From Actinopolyspora erythraea (lineage in GTDB: Bacteria > Actinomycetota > Actinomycetes > Mycobacteriales > Pseudonocardiaceae), in NCBI RefSeq assembly GCF_002263515.1, contig NZ_CP022752.1, forward strand, positions 2,046,001-2,110,000: DNA of 64,000 nucleotides, in the 5' to 3' direction. The translations under genes and the position numbers were made by a program. Below, in pieces: positions 17,455 to 26,348 of this stretch. The notes below the pieces were generated by a model. The model saw only the letters and a program-made list of their open reading frames with translations, was not told the origin of the DNA and made no database searches. How positions within the stretch are numbered: position 1 is the stretch's first letter; each line of letters starts with the position of its first letter.

Positions 17455-18927
17455 ATGTGTGCTGATTCCGCGGTGTTGCTGCCGAAACTGCGTGAACCGG
17501 ACGAGAGCGAGGCCGTGCGTTTCGGGACACGCGAACTGAGCTACGCACGGTTGGCCAGCGTGGCCGGTGAGGTCGCCGCTCGTGTCGGAGAGGCGAAGCG
17601 GGTCGCGGTGTGGGCCGAGGCGGCTCCGGAGACCTGCGCGGCTTTGGTCGGGGCGTTGTGCGCCGGTGCCGCGCTCGTGCCGCTGAGCCCGAAGCTGGGG
17701 GAGCGGGAGCTGGAGCACATCGTCACCGACAGCGAGCCGGAGCTGGTGCTCGGTCCAACCGGGTTCTCGGTCCCCTCGGCGTTGTCCCGCGTGCCGGTCG
17801 GAGAGGTCTCGGTCGACGTGCCCGGGCGGGAGTTGCCCGAGGAACCGGCGCCGGAGTCCGATGCCCTGATCGTCTACACCTCCGGTACCACCGGGCTGCC
17901 GAAGGGGGTGGTGCTGTCCCGGGAGGCGATTCGCAGCAACCTCGACGCGGTGGCTCGAGCCTGGGAGTGGACCGCCACCGACGTGCTGGTCCACGCCCTG
18001 CCGCTGTTTCACGTGCACGGTTTGATCCTCGGGCTGCTCGGGCCGCTACGAGTCGGGGGATCACTGCGGCACCTGGTTCGCTTCGACCCGGTGGAGGTGG
18101 CCGAGCAGCTCTCCGGTGCGGGAACGATGCTGTTCGGGGTCCCCACGATGTACCGGCGGCTGGCCGACGACGCGGAACGCGACCCCGACATCGCGCGGTC
18201 GCTGGGGCGAGCGCGGTTGCTGGTCTCCGGCTCCGCCGCGCTGCCCGCGGCGGAGCACCGGCGCATCGCCCGCTTGACCGGCCAGCGGGTGGTGGAGCGC
18301 TACGGCATGAGCGAGACTATCATGAACTGCGGAGTGCGTGCCTCCGGTGACCGCAGGCCCGGCTACGTGGGGACACCCTTCGACGGCGTCGAGCTGGTCC
18401 TGGTCGACGACTCGGGGAGCAGGATCACCGTCTCCGACGACGAGACGGTGGGCGAGATCCTGGTGAGCGGCCCGAACCTGTTCCGGGAGTACCTCAATCG
18501 GCCGGAGGACACCCGAGCGGCCTTCACCGATGGCTGGTTCCGCACCGGGGACATGGCGACCCGGGCACCGGACGGCTACATCCGCATCGTCGGACGCCGT
18601 GCCACCGACATGATCAGCAGTGGCGGTTTCCGGGTCGGTGCCGGTGAGGTGGAGAACGTGCTGCTGGAACACGAGACGGTTTCGGAAGTAGCGGTGACAG
18701 GGGAACACGACCCCGACCTCGGTCAGCGCATCGTGGCCTGGGTGGTGCCCGGTCGCGCCGAGGTCTCCGAGCGGGAGCTCGTCGAGCACGTCGTCGGACT
18801 GCTCAGCTCCCATAAGCGCCCGAGGGAAGTGCGTTTCGTCCGGGAACTGCCGCGCAACGAGTTGGGCAAGATTCAGAAGGGGAAACTGGACCGGGAGTGG
18901 GGGGCTCTGCACGCCTTCGCGGGCTGA
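17455..18927 (+). CDS. matB: Malonyl-CoA (methylmalonyl-CoA) ligase
   Basis: A 490-residue acyl-CoA synthetase of the ANL family that makes malonyl- or methylmalonyl-CoA from the diacid, ATP and CoA. It resembles Streptomyces MatB throughout: the P-loop YTSGTTGLPKGVVLS (about residue 140), LPLFHVHGLILGLLGPLR, TMLFGVPTMYRRL, RYGMSETIMN, FRTGDMA, GRRATDMISSGGFRVGAGE and the catalytic Lys in GKIQKGKL. The short N-terminal domain is also MatB-like. The ATG at 17455 has GAGGGCGAG immediately upstream. It could feed extender units for fatty acid or polyketide synthesis, or salvage malonate. No decarboxylase or malonate carrier is adjacent. Confidence 0.85.
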   Translation: MCADSAVLLPKLREPDESEAVRFGTRELSYARLASVAGEVAARVGEAKRVAVWAEAAPETCAALVGALCAGAALVPLSPKLGERELEHIVTDSEPELVLGPTGFSVPSALSRVPVGEVSVDVPGRELPEEPAPESDALIVYTSGTTGLPKGVVLSREAIRSNLDAVARAWEWTATDVLVHALPLFHVHGLILGLLGPLRVGGSLRHLVRFDPVEVAEQLSGAGTMLFGVPTMYRRLADDAERDPDIARSLGRARLLVSGSAALPAAEHRRIARLTGQRVVERYGMSETIMNCGVRASGDRRPGYVGTPFDGVELVLVDDSGSRITVSDDETVGEILVSGPNLFREYLNRPEDTRAAFTDGWFRTGDMATRAPDGYIRIVGRRATDMISSGGFRVGAGEVENVLLEHETVSEVAVTGEHDPDLGQRIVAWVVPGRAEVSERELVEHVVGLLSSHKRPREVRFVRELPRNELGKIQKGKLDREWGALHAFAG

Positions 18928-18997
18928 GTTCGCGCTCGGCCGGGGCTTCGGCGCGGCGCGACGGCGAATGGGGGCGAGCGGGGGCGCGACGGTGGGG

Positions 18998-19033
18998 CCG
19001 GCACACCCCGGAAGCCGCTCCGGGGTGTGCCGG
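18998..19033. terminator. Hairpin between convergent matB and the GH20 gene
   Basis: Arms 18998-19011 and 19020-19033 pair perfectly over 14 bp with an 8-base loop. The hairpin lies between the matB stop (18927) and the GH20 stop (19066). There is no T tract; it is probably bidirectional. Confidence 0.6.
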
Positions 19034-19065
19034 TGATCAGTGCGTTCTAGACCGTTCGGCGGGTG

Positions 19066-20706
19066 TCACGGCCAGGGAATCTGCTCGGAGCGGTAGTAGT
19101 CGATTCCCTGCTCCTCCCAGCTCGGGGCCTGGTTGGCCACCCGTTGCCGGAAGGAGGACCAGTCGAGCTCGTCAGCGGGAGACCAGCCCAGCTCGGCGAT
19201 GGCGGGCAACCGGGGGAACGCCATGAACTCGATCTCGTCGGAGTTCGTCAGGGTCTCGCTCCAGAGCGGAGCCTCCACACCGGCGATCGAACTCTCGGGG
19301 ACCGACTCCATGAAACTGCCCGGATCCCAGTCGTAGGCCTCCCGCACCGTGGTGGGGCCGGCCCAGTCCAGGCCGAGCTCGGTGTCCTCGTTGTACTTCT
19401 GGTCCAGATAGGACTTGTGGGCGGGCGAGAGCAGAATCTCGTTGCCCCGCGCCGCTGCCTCGGCGACCTCCGCGTTGGAGTTCGTGGTGCCCCAGTACTG
19501 CACCATGGCCGACTCGGAGGGGTTCGCCTTGGCGTACTCGTGCCAGCCGAGCGGGGTCTTGCCGTACTTCTCCACGATCGGCAGCACCCTGGACATGAAC
19601 GTCCGGTAGTCCTCGTCGGTGGTGGCATGGGCTTCGTCGCCACCGATGTGCAGGTACTGGCCCGGTGTCATCGCGGCGACTTCCCGGATGACGTCGTCGA
19701 CGAACTCGTAGGTGACCTCCTTGTCGATGCACAGCGAGCTGAAGCCCACCTCGATGCCGGTGTAGAGGTCCGGGGCCTCACCGTCGCAGTTGAGCTCGGC
19801 GTAGGAGGCCAGCGCGGCGTTGGTGTGCCCCGGCATGTCGATCTCGGGCACGATGGTGATGTTGCGGGAGGAGGCGTAGCGCACGATCTCGGCGAACTCC
19901 CGCTTGGTGTAGTAACCACCCTCACCGCCGCCGACCTCGGTGCTGCCACCGTGGGTGGTCAGCCGCGGCCAGCTGTCGATCTGAATCCGCCAGCCCTGGT
20001 CGTCGCTCAGGTGCATGTGCAGGTAGTTGATCTTGTACTGGGCGAGCTGGTCGATGTAGGTCTTGACCTGGCCGACCTCGAAGAAGTGCCTGGCCACGTC
20101 CAGCATGGCCGAGCGCCGCTCGAACCGGGGCTTGTCGACGATCTCGCCAGCGCGCACCTTCCAGGGGCCGTGCCTGGGGAAGTCGCTCTCGGCCTTGGCG
20201 GGCAGCAGCTGTCGCAGCGTCTGGACGCCGTAGAACAGCCCTTCCGAACCGGTCGCGTGGATGGTCAACCGGTCCTTGTCGACGTCCATCCGGTAACCGG
20301 ACTCGCCGAGCCTCTCCCGCGAGCCGTCCAGCCGCAGCACGATGTCGTTCCGGCCGGGGCGGTCCCGGTTGACCAGGAGTCCGTATCCGGTGGAGGGCCT
20401 CAACTGCCGTTGCAGGTAGTGCGCGACCTCGACCGCTTCCGGGCTGTCCTGGGGAGTGTGGATGCCGGTGTTCCACTTGATGTGGAACTTTTCGCCGGGC
20501 TCCTCCCGCACCGATGTGGGTGCGGGGATCACGTCGTGCAGGGAGGACGTGCCGCCCGAGCCCCGCTGCTGTCCCGCTTGGGCCTCGTGCTGTTGCGGAG
20601 CGGCGACGGACAGGGTTCCTCCCGCCAGCATCGCGCTGGTGGCCAGCGCCAGTGCGGCGGGTATCCGTCTGTACGGATTTCGGGGTGTTTCCCGAGTTCG
20701 TTTCAT
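19066..20706 (-). CDS. Secreted beta-N-acetylhexosaminidase (GH20)
   Basis: It removes terminal N-acetylglucosamine (or N-acetylgalactosamine) from chitin oligomers or glycans outside the cell. The 546-residue precursor starts with basic MKRTRETPRNPYRR and a hydrophobic stretch ending near SVAAP, a signal peptide. A GH20b domain covers about residues 60-190, followed by the TIM barrel with the catalytic Asp-Glu pair at about 357-358 in HIGGDEAH; YLHMHLSDDQGW and EIDMPGHTNAAL are further GH20 marks. The ATG at 20706 is chosen for the signal peptide; the frame extends to 20754. A DasR-like site lies 34 bases upstream, pointing to control by GlcNAc supply. Confidence 0.92.
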   Translation of the reverse strand: MKRTRETPRNPYRRIPAALALATSAMLAGGTLSVAAPQQHEAQAGQQRGSGGTSSLHDVIPAPTSVREEPGEKFHIKWNTGIHTPQDSPEAVEVAHYLQRQLRPSTGYGLLVNRDRPGRNDIVLRLDGSRERLGESGYRMDVDKDRLTIHATGSEGLFYGVQTLRQLLPAKAESDFPRHGPWKVRAGEIVDKPRFERRSAMLDVARHFFEVGQVKTYIDQLAQYKINYLHMHLSDDQGWRIQIDSWPRLTTHGGSTEVGGGEGGYYTKREFAEIVRYASSRNITIVPEIDMPGHTNAALASYAELNCDGEAPDLYTGIEVGFSSLCIDKEVTYEFVDDVIREVAAMTPGQYLHIGGDEAHATTDEDYRTFMSRVLPIVEKYGKTPLGWHEYAKANPSESAMVQYWGTTNSNAEVAEAAARGNEILLSPAHKSYLDQKYNEDTELGLDWAGPTTVREAYDWDPGSFMESVPESSIAGVEAPLWSETLTNSDEIEFMAFPRLPAIAELGWSPADELDWSSFRQRVANQAPSWEEQGIDYYRSEQIPWP

Positions 20707-20739
20707 CCCGGTCTGTACCTCTCGTCGGAGACGGTTGGA

Positions 20740-20755
20740 TAAGGTATAGACCAAA
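20740..20755. promoter_or_regulatory. DasR-like (dre) operator
   Basis: The core GGTATAGACC (20743-20752) differs at one base from the near-palindromic GGTCTAGACC core of the dre site bound by the GlcNAc-responsive GntR regulator DasR. It sits 34-49 bases upstream of the GH20 start and overlaps a TATA-rich stretch that could be the -10 region. A weaker copy, GGTATATAGCC, begins at 20766. The position in front of an N-acetylhexosaminidase gene fits the known regulon; binding is inferred. Confidence 0.5.
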
Positions 20756-20901
20756 GTTGCGGGGAAGGTATATAGCCCGTTCGGAGTAGAACGGTTGCTG
20801 CCGGCGGTCGTTTCCCGGCGTGCGACGCACGTCGGACCCGCCGCGGTCGAGCTGCGACGGGTCCGACGGTTCGCGGTGTGGACCTCACGAGGTGGTGACG
20901 G

Positions 20902-22647
20902 TCAGACCTCCGCTCTGGCCGTGTCCTTCGGAACGTTCCCGGACTCCGACTCCTCGGCGAGATCGTTGCCCCACCGGGCGCGCTCCGGGGTGTCCGGTTC
21001 CAACGCGGCCATCGGCACCGGTTCGCTCCGACGGCGGGTGATCGCCGACACCACGATGATCGTCAGCAGGGCCGCCACCATCGTGACCGTGCGGAACGGG
21101 AACAGCACCGCACCGTCCTCGTACCAGGGCCACGGCAGCAGCGGCTGGAGCCCGAAGGTGTCCTCCCCCGCGGAGAACCGCAGCACGACCGCCACCAGGA
21201 ACCCGGCCGTGGCACCGATCCGGTTGGCGAACGGCACGAACAGCGCGCACACCAACAGCGGGAACAGCATGACGAAGATCAGGTCACTGGCCAGGTACCA
21301 CAGGTCGTAGACACTGCTGGCCCGCAGGGCCATCAGGGTGGCCGCCGCGCCGATGATGACGATCAGCCTGCGGATCACCTTCTGCACCTGTTCCGGTCCC
21401 GCGTTCGGCCGCACCAGGCGTCGGTAGACGTTCCACCCGGTCAGCGACGAGGCGGACAGCACCGAGGAGTCGACGCTGGACATGACGGCGGCCGCGAGAA
21501 CGCCCAGTCCGAGCGCCGCCGCGCCGGTGGGCAGCAGATAGCGCAGCACGTAGGGCAGCACCATCGAGGGGTTTTCCAGCGGGGGAGCCCCCTCTGCCTG
21601 GAAGTTCGCCGCGGTGGCCACGACGCCGATGAGGACCGGCGGGATGGCGGCCAGCACGCACATCACGCTGGCGCCGACCGAGAGCCTGCGCGCGTTCTTC
21701 GGGCTGCTGGAGGACAACACCCGCTGGAAGTAGACCTGCCAGGGGATGCCACCGAGCACCAGGGCGATTCCGGCGTCCCACCAGTTCCAGTAGGAGTGGC
21801 CCCACGCGGGGTCGTCCCACCCGGTCAGCGGCGGGAACAGCGATGCGTAGGACTCGAAGTCGAAGTTGGAGGGGTAGGCCCCCCATGCGTCTCCCAGGCC
21901 ACCGACGGCCGAGGCGGCGAACGGCACCGCCACGATCAGACCGATGAAGATGACCACGACCTGCACCACGTCGGTGATGGCCACCGACCACATACCGCCG
22001 ACGACGGTGTAGGCGACGGCGATCACCGCGGACAGGATGATGGAAACGGTGAAGTCCAGCCCGATGATCGTGCCGAAGGTGGTGCCCAGCGCGGTGAGGA
22101 TCGCCCCGGTCCAGAAGATCTCGCCGAGGATCGCCGGGATGGCGCCGAGACCGGCGACGCTCCTGCCGAACCGGATGTCGATCGGGTCCAGCATGGTGGT
22201 GAACCGGCCGCGCCGCATCTTCTCGGCGAAGAACAGTCCGCCGATGAGCAGGCTGAGCGCGTAGCCCCACGGTGCCTGCGCCCAGGCGAGACCACTGCTG
22301 AAGGTGCTCTCGGCGGTACCGCTGATGTAGCCGCCGCCGACCCAGGTGGCCGTCATGGTGAACACACCGATCCACAGCGGCATGTTGCGGCCCGCGACCA
22401 TCGTGTCGCCCAGCCCGCCTCCGCGTCGGGCGGCCACGAAAGCACCCAGCCAGTAGAACAATGCGTAGAAAACCAGCATCGCGATCAGGCCCGGCCACGA
22501 AACATTCGGTTCCGCGAGGGCGACATACGTCAGGGCGAATGCCAGAACGATCACGAAAACGCCGATCTTCACCATCCCTCTTTTGCCCACGCGGGCAATG
22601 GGTGGTCGGGTGCTGTCGTCACCGTTCGTACGTGTTTCGGCAGGCAC
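20902..22647 (-). CDS. Sodium:solute symporter, CHT-like (probable choline transporter)
   Basis: A 581-residue membrane protein with about 13 helices of the SSS (LeuT-fold) family. Several stretches match the high-affinity choline transporter branch: WVGGGYISGTAE, AYTVVGGMWSVAITDVVQ, and GGIPWQVYFQRVLSSSSPKNA. It would import choline with sodium, a precursor of the osmolyte glycine betaine; proline or another solute is the alternative. GTG 22647 is preferred over ATG 22689 because it has GGAAGGGAAG immediately upstream. A 12-bp palindrome at 22709-22720 may be an operator. No choline oxidation genes are nearby. Confidence 0.75.
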   Translation of the reverse strand: MPAETRTNGDDSTRPPIARVGKRGMVKIGVFVIVLAFALTYVALAEPNVSWPGLIAMLVFYALFYWLGAFVAARRGGGLGDTMVAGRNMPLWIGVFTMTATWVGGGYISGTAESTFSSGLAWAQAPWGYALSLLIGGLFFAEKMRRGRFTTMLDPIDIRFGRSVAGLGAIPAILGEIFWTGAILTALGTTFGTIIGLDFTVSIILSAVIAVAYTVVGGMWSVAITDVVQVVVIFIGLIVAVPFAASAVGGLGDAWGAYPSNFDFESYASLFPPLTGWDDPAWGHSYWNWWDAGIALVLGGIPWQVYFQRVLSSSSPKNARRLSVGASVMCVLAAIPPVLIGVVATAANFQAEGAPPLENPSMVLPYVLRYLLPTGAAALGLGVLAAAVMSSVDSSVLSASSLTGWNVYRRLVRPNAGPEQVQKVIRRLIVIIGAAATLMALRASSVYDLWYLASDLIFVMLFPLLVCALFVPFANRIGATAGFLVAVVLRFSAGEDTFGLQPLLPWPWYEDGAVLFPFRTVTMVAALLTIIVVSAITRRRSEPVPMAALEPDTPERARWGNDLAEESESGNVPKDTARAEV

Positions 22648-23504
22648 GTTCTTCCCTTCCGTGTCGCTGTCAGAACGGTTCGAGACCATAGCCAGAAACA
22701 GCGTTGATGTACAGATGTACTAGTTACGCGAAGGTAACGAATCGCTGTTCGCCGGTGCTGCTGTCGCTCGGGGGGAGGGTTCGGTTGGGTAGTGGTTTTT
22801 GTGGATGAAATACCAGGTCAGAGAGTTTTTGATTATGGAGGAGCTCTCAGTGTGGGCCTCCCCGGTGGCTCGGGTGGGCCGTTGGTTCACCGGAGGCGAA
22901 GTGTTAGCCGACTCACCGGGGATTGAGAGACGCGACACACTTCGGCTGCCGCGTGAAGGGGTCGGTACGGTTCACGAGCGGCCCTCCGGTGGGGATGTGA
23001 TTTCCACGCATTGTGCCGCCCCGGCTACCGACTGTTTTTTGATTTTCGTCCCTTCGGGAACTTCGATCACCCCGTCCGGTGGCGCCCCCCGCTTCCGGCA
23101 TGCCCGGCGATGTGAATCGAATCGATTCTTCCGCTCCTTTCGGAGGGTAAGGTCGGATTCGGAGGTGGTCATCCCCCGATTGCGGCGCGATCCGGTTTCG
23201 GCTCCCGCGGCGGCGAAAACCCGTTCGGTCCGGCCCCGCCTCGGAGGGGTCCGCGGGGGAGAGGGAACCGCTCGTCGCTTCCCCGGGTGCGCCGAGCGGT
23301 GGGTGGTCGGAGCCGAACCGCCCCGCGCGAGGGATCGCCCGCGCCCGCCTCGGGGCGGTTCGGCGCTCGAGAAGGACCGTCCGGCGCAACGGGGGATGTG
23401 TGCCGCGACACACCCTCGGCCCGCGCGCACAATCGGTACCGAGGGCCCGAAAGCTAACGTTGGACGCGGTCAGGACGACGGTTCTGGCGGAGGTGCTACG
23501 AGTA
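22648..23504. other. 857-base region without a supported gene
   Basis: It holds the promoter region of the choline-type symporter (minus) and a palindrome at 22709-22720. A low-GC island at about 22785-22850 includes GGAGGAG, which looks like a ribosome binding site, but neither strand gives a convincing product from there. The part 22850-23480 has coding-like base composition without any frame I recognise on either strand, so it may be eroded former coding sequence. Confidence 0.4.
22709..22720. promoter_or_regulatory. Perfect 12-bp dyad upstream of the symporter gene
   Basis: GTACA and TGTAC arms flank a GA centre on the plus strand (TC on the minus strand). The dyad lies about 60 bases before GTG 22647, in a short AT-richer stretch. 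Its position and symmetry suit a repressor operator. The cognate regulator is unknown and none is encoded next to it. Confidence 0.4.
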
Positions 23505-23735
23505 ATGCGCAGCGATACGTCATCGAATTCGGAGCCCGCTCCCGACGAGGCCGGAAGCGGGGGTGGTGGACTCCCCACGACCCCCTGCTCGGTGGTCTGG
23601 AGCGGTGGCCACCCTTTCGTGCTAGAGGGGAGCGGCGGACGGTCGCGCTGGGTCGGCGTCGACGACCGTGGTCGGCCGCGTTTTCTCAGTGACGCCGAAC
23701 TCAACCGCAGAGGCTGGTCCCTTCCCGTGCGCTGA
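23505..23735 (+). CDS. Small hypothetical protein
   Basis: A 76-residue open frame. The second half, HPFVLEGSGGRSRWVGVDD then RPRFLSDAELNRRGW, looks like a compact conserved small protein of actinobacteria, although I cannot name a family. The first 25 residues are Ser/Gly/Pro-rich and probably disordered. ATG 23505 is preceded by GGAGG at a rather long 12 bases; a GTG at 23493 is an alternative. It precedes the CDP-alcohol phosphatidyltransferase on the same strand. Function unknown. Confidence 0.45.
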   Translation: MRSDTSSNSEPAPDEAGSGGGGLPTTPCSVVWSGGHPFVLEGSGGRSRWVGVDDRGRPRFLSDAELNRRGWSLPVR

Positions 23736-23888
23736 CGTCTGGTGCCGTCACCGTGGGGCGGACGCGTATGGCACCCTGAACGAACAGGCACGATGACGCG
23801 TCCGGCGTGACCACGAGCGGACGCGTCACGGATCGCGGGCCCACTCGTGGAACGGAGTGGAGTCGGCCCGCTCGCAGGGGAGGGTCTC

Positions 23889-24563
23889 GTGGTGCAAGAC
23901 GCCGATGGCGCCACTACGGGATCGGCGCGGAGTTCCCGGGGGGAACGCTCGGACCAGGGAATCGATCGCATCAGGGAGGCGGCCGCCGGGGTCTGGAGCG
24001 ATCCGTGGTGGACGGTTCCCAACGCGTTGAGCGTGCTGCGGCTCGCCGGAGTTCCGCTCTTCCTGTGGTTGCTGCTCGGCCCCCAGTGGGACCTGCTCGC
24101 GTTGCTGGTGCTGGTCTTCAGCGGTGTCACCGACTGGCTGGACGGCAAACTCGCCCGGTGGCTGAACCAGTACAGCAGGATGGGGCAGTTGCTGGATCCG
24201 GCGGCGGACCGGCTCTACATCGTGGCGACGCTGGTCGCGTTCGTGATCAGGGGTGTGATCCCGTGGTGGGCCGCTTTCGCCCTGATCGCGCGTGATCTGT
24301 TGCTGACGCTGTGCCTGCCCGTGCTGCGCTACCACGGGTTCGAACCGCCGGACGTGCACTACCTGGGCAAGGCCGCCACGTTCTGCCTGATGTACGCGTT
24401 CCCGCTGCTGTTGCTGGTGCAGGGGGACTTCGCGCTCGACTGGATCGCCCGCCCGTTCGCCTACGCGTTCACGGGCTGGGGGGCCGCGCTCTACCTGTGG
24501 GCCGGGCTGCTCTACCTCGGCCAGGTGGTCGGCGCCGTCCGGCTCGCCCGCGCTCGCGGTTGA
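23889..24563 (+). CDS. CDP-alcohol phosphatidyltransferase (PgsA2-like)
   Basis: A 224-residue membrane enzyme that transfers a phosphatidyl group from CDP-diacylglycerol to an alcohol, releasing CMP. The family signature with its metal-binding aspartates is complete: DWLDGKLAR, then GQLLDPAADR after nine residues, at about residues 74-100. Four or five hydrophobic segments follow. Gene order with garA, the nuclease, the MerR gene and gcvP downstream mirrors mycobacterial pgsA2, but the acceptor (glycerol phosphate or another alcohol) is not proven. GTG 23889 has GGGAGGG with 4-base spacing; GTG 23892 is equally possible. Confidence 0.85.
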   Translation: MVQDADGATTGSARSSRGERSDQGIDRIREAAAGVWSDPWWTVPNALSVLRLAGVPLFLWLLLGPQWDLLALLVLVFSGVTDWLDGKLARWLNQYSRMGQLLDPAADRLYIVATLVAFVIRGVIPWWAAFALIARDLLLTLCLPVLRYHGFEPPDVHYLGKAATFCLMYAFPLLLLVQGDFALDWIARPFAYAFTGWGAALYLWAGLLYLGQVVGAVRLARARG

Positions 24564-24768
24564 ACGGCGCCGTTCGCTGTGGCTCCGAGTCGTGCCGGCA
24601 CGGCGGACGACCGTTGAACGAATGTGATCTTCGCTGCGATGATCGTGTGAACACCCTGGTGGCACCCGGCCCGATCGGCCTGAATATCGGGACTCGCCGT
24701 CCGCCGTCGTGTACGGCGCGGTACGTTGGGTGGTACTGGCACGATCCATCCGCAGGAGGAGAGCTCAG

Positions 24769-25233
24769 GTGAGCACCAACGACGGGCCCGGCGACGTACC
24801 GCCGGAGCAGTCATCGGAGACCACCTCGGTCTTCAAGCCCTTCCTCTCCGAGCAGGAGAACGCCGAGAGTGCGCCTGCAGAGTCCAACGCGTCCGGTGTG
24901 GACGCGCTGCCCGCCGGATCCGCTCTCCTGGTGGTCAAGCGCGGCCCCAACGCCGGTTCGCGCTTCCTGCTCGACCGGGAGACCACCAGTTCCGGCCGGC
25001 ACCCCGACAGTGACATCTTCCTGGACGACGTGACCGTTTCCCGTAGGCACGCGGAGTTCCGTCGGGAGGGCGCCGAGTACGTCGTCGTCGACGTGGGGAG
25101 CCTCAACGGAACTTACGTCAACCGTGAGCCCGTGGACACCTCGGTGCTGGCCAACGGTGACGAGGTGCAGATCGGCAAGTTCCGCCTGGTGTTTCTGACC
25201 GGCCCGGAGGAAGGGGCGCAGGGCACCCGGTAA
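24769..25233 (+). CDS. garA: FHA-domain regulator GarA (OdhI-like)
   Basis: A 154-residue cytosolic regulator. In mycobacteria and corynebacteria this protein binds 2-oxoglutarate dehydrogenase and glutamate enzymes and is switched off when Ser/Thr kinases phosphorylate its N-terminal ETTS motif. That motif is present (ETTSVF, Thr18-Thr19). The FHA domain spans about 65-135, with SSGRHPDSDIFLDDVTVSRR, VGSLNGTYVNREPVD and GDEVQIGKFRLVFLTGP nearly identical to Mycobacterium. GTG 24769 has AGGAGGA with 8-base spacing. Its place upstream of the glycine cleavage gene fits control of nitrogen and carbon flux. Kinase regulation is inferred from the motif. Confidence 0.95.
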   Translation: MSTNDGPGDVPPEQSSETTSVFKPFLSEQENAESAPAESNASGVDALPAGSALLVVKRGPNAGSRFLLDRETTSSGRHPDSDIFLDDVTVSRRHAEFRREGAEYVVVDVGSLNGTYVNREPVDTSVLANGDEVQIGKFRLVFLTGPEEGAQGTR

Positions 25234-25576
25234 CGAGCGGACTGCCCCGTTCGGTGGCGACCGCGGTGCCACCGCGTACGAGACCAAGGGATTCGATACG
25301 GCTGCCGAACCCGCGAGCCACGCCCGCTCGTGGGCATTTTCGGGATCGGCCGACCTGCCGCTGTCCGGCGGGGCCGCGACGCAGTGGGACGTGCCCGATC
25401 ACCCGGTGTGCGGGGTACGGTATGTACGTCCCATCGGGTGATCCGCGGGACAGGGGAAGCGGTCGGCGCTTGTGTGGGCGGCGTCTTCGCCGTATCGCGG
25501 GTAGCGTCGGAGGCGTCGGTGCGCGATCCTCGAAGGAGATGTCACGCTTCGGCGCGCTGGAGGAGGCGATTTGACG
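25234..25576. other. Intergenic region between garA and the nuclease gene
   Basis: A 343-base gap. In mycobacteria a MerR gene (Rv1828 type) occupies this place, but no frame here encodes one. The only clear element is AGGAGG at 25561-25566, the ribosome binding site of the next gene. A promoter is likely in the AT-richer stretch around 25410-25435, but no boxes are called. Confidence 0.45.
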
Positions 25577-26053
25577 ATGAGCAGCGAGATGCGCGTCGTC
25601 GGCGTGCGAGTGGAACTGCCGGCCAACCAGCCGATCCTGTTGTTGCGCGAGACCGACGGCGAGCGGTATCTGCCGATCTGGATAGGCTCGGTCGAGGCTA
25701 CCGCGATCGCGCTGGAGCAGCAGGGAGTGCGGCCTGCCAGGCCGCTCACTCACGACCTGCTCAAGGATGTGGTCGGTGCGCTCGGGCGAGAGTTGGAGCA
25801 AGTTCGGGTGACCGACCTCCAGGAGGGGACCTTCTACGCGGAACTCGTCTTCGACGGGGACGTGCGGGTTTCCGCGAGGCCGAGCGATTCGGTGGCGCTG
25901 GCACTGCGCACCGGTGTTCCGATCCACGCCGAGCAGTCGGTGCTCGACGAGGCGGGATTGCTGATCCCCGACGAGCAGGAGGACGAGGTCGAGAAGTTCA
26001 AGGAGTTCCTGGACTCGGTCTCGCCGGAGGACTTCCGCGGCGCTGACACCTGA
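25577..26053 (+). CDS. Bifunctional nuclease family protein (DUF151)
   Basis: A 158-residue protein of the bifunctional nuclease domain family; plant members cut RNA and DNA, while bacterial members are mostly uncharacterised. Family marks are LRETDGERYLPIWIGSVEAT near the start, RPLTHDLLKDVV in the middle, FYAELVF, and the SARPSDSVALALRTGVPI block. The acidic C-terminus (DEQEDEVEKFKEFL) is typical. AGGAGG at 25561-25566 lies 10 bases before ATG 25577 and 4 before an in-frame TTG at 25571; ATG is chosen. It belongs to the conserved garA neighbourhood. Confidence 0.9.
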   Translation: MSSEMRVVGVRVELPANQPILLLRETDGERYLPIWIGSVEATAIALEQQGVRPARPLTHDLLKDVVGALGRELEQVRVTDLQEGTFYAELVFDGDVRVSARPSDSVALALRTGVPIHAEQSVLDEAGLLIPDEQEDEVEKFKEFLDSVSPEDFRGADT

Positions 26054-26348
26054 GGCGTTCCCCGCGGCGGTGCCCGCACGTCGTTTCCGTGCGAGGGCAC
26101 CGGTGGGGCGTCCCGGAGGCGTCGAGGGGGCGCGGGACGTCTTACCGGTAGCGGAAGCACCGCCACTCGACGGAAAGCGCCGCGCGTCGTGTTGACCGCC
26201 GCCACTGGCGGGCATACCTTCGAACGACACGGTGGACGTACGCGCGGTGATCGAGCGGGTGGGGGCGTGACGAGATCGGATTCGGACTGGCCGGGCACCG
26301 TTGTCCCGGGTCCGAGGGCCGCCGTGGGTCGGCCGAGGGGAGGCGTGC

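Noticed and set aside
22913..24148. Long minus-strand open frame opposite the phosphatidyltransferase region
   Set aside because: Arg/Pro/Ser-rich translation without motifs, overlapping a well-supported gene; typical antisense frame of high-GC DNA.
25254..25574. Possible remnant of the missing MerR (Rv1828-type) gene
   Set aside because: None of the frames in the gap shows helix-turn-helix sequence, even in fragments.
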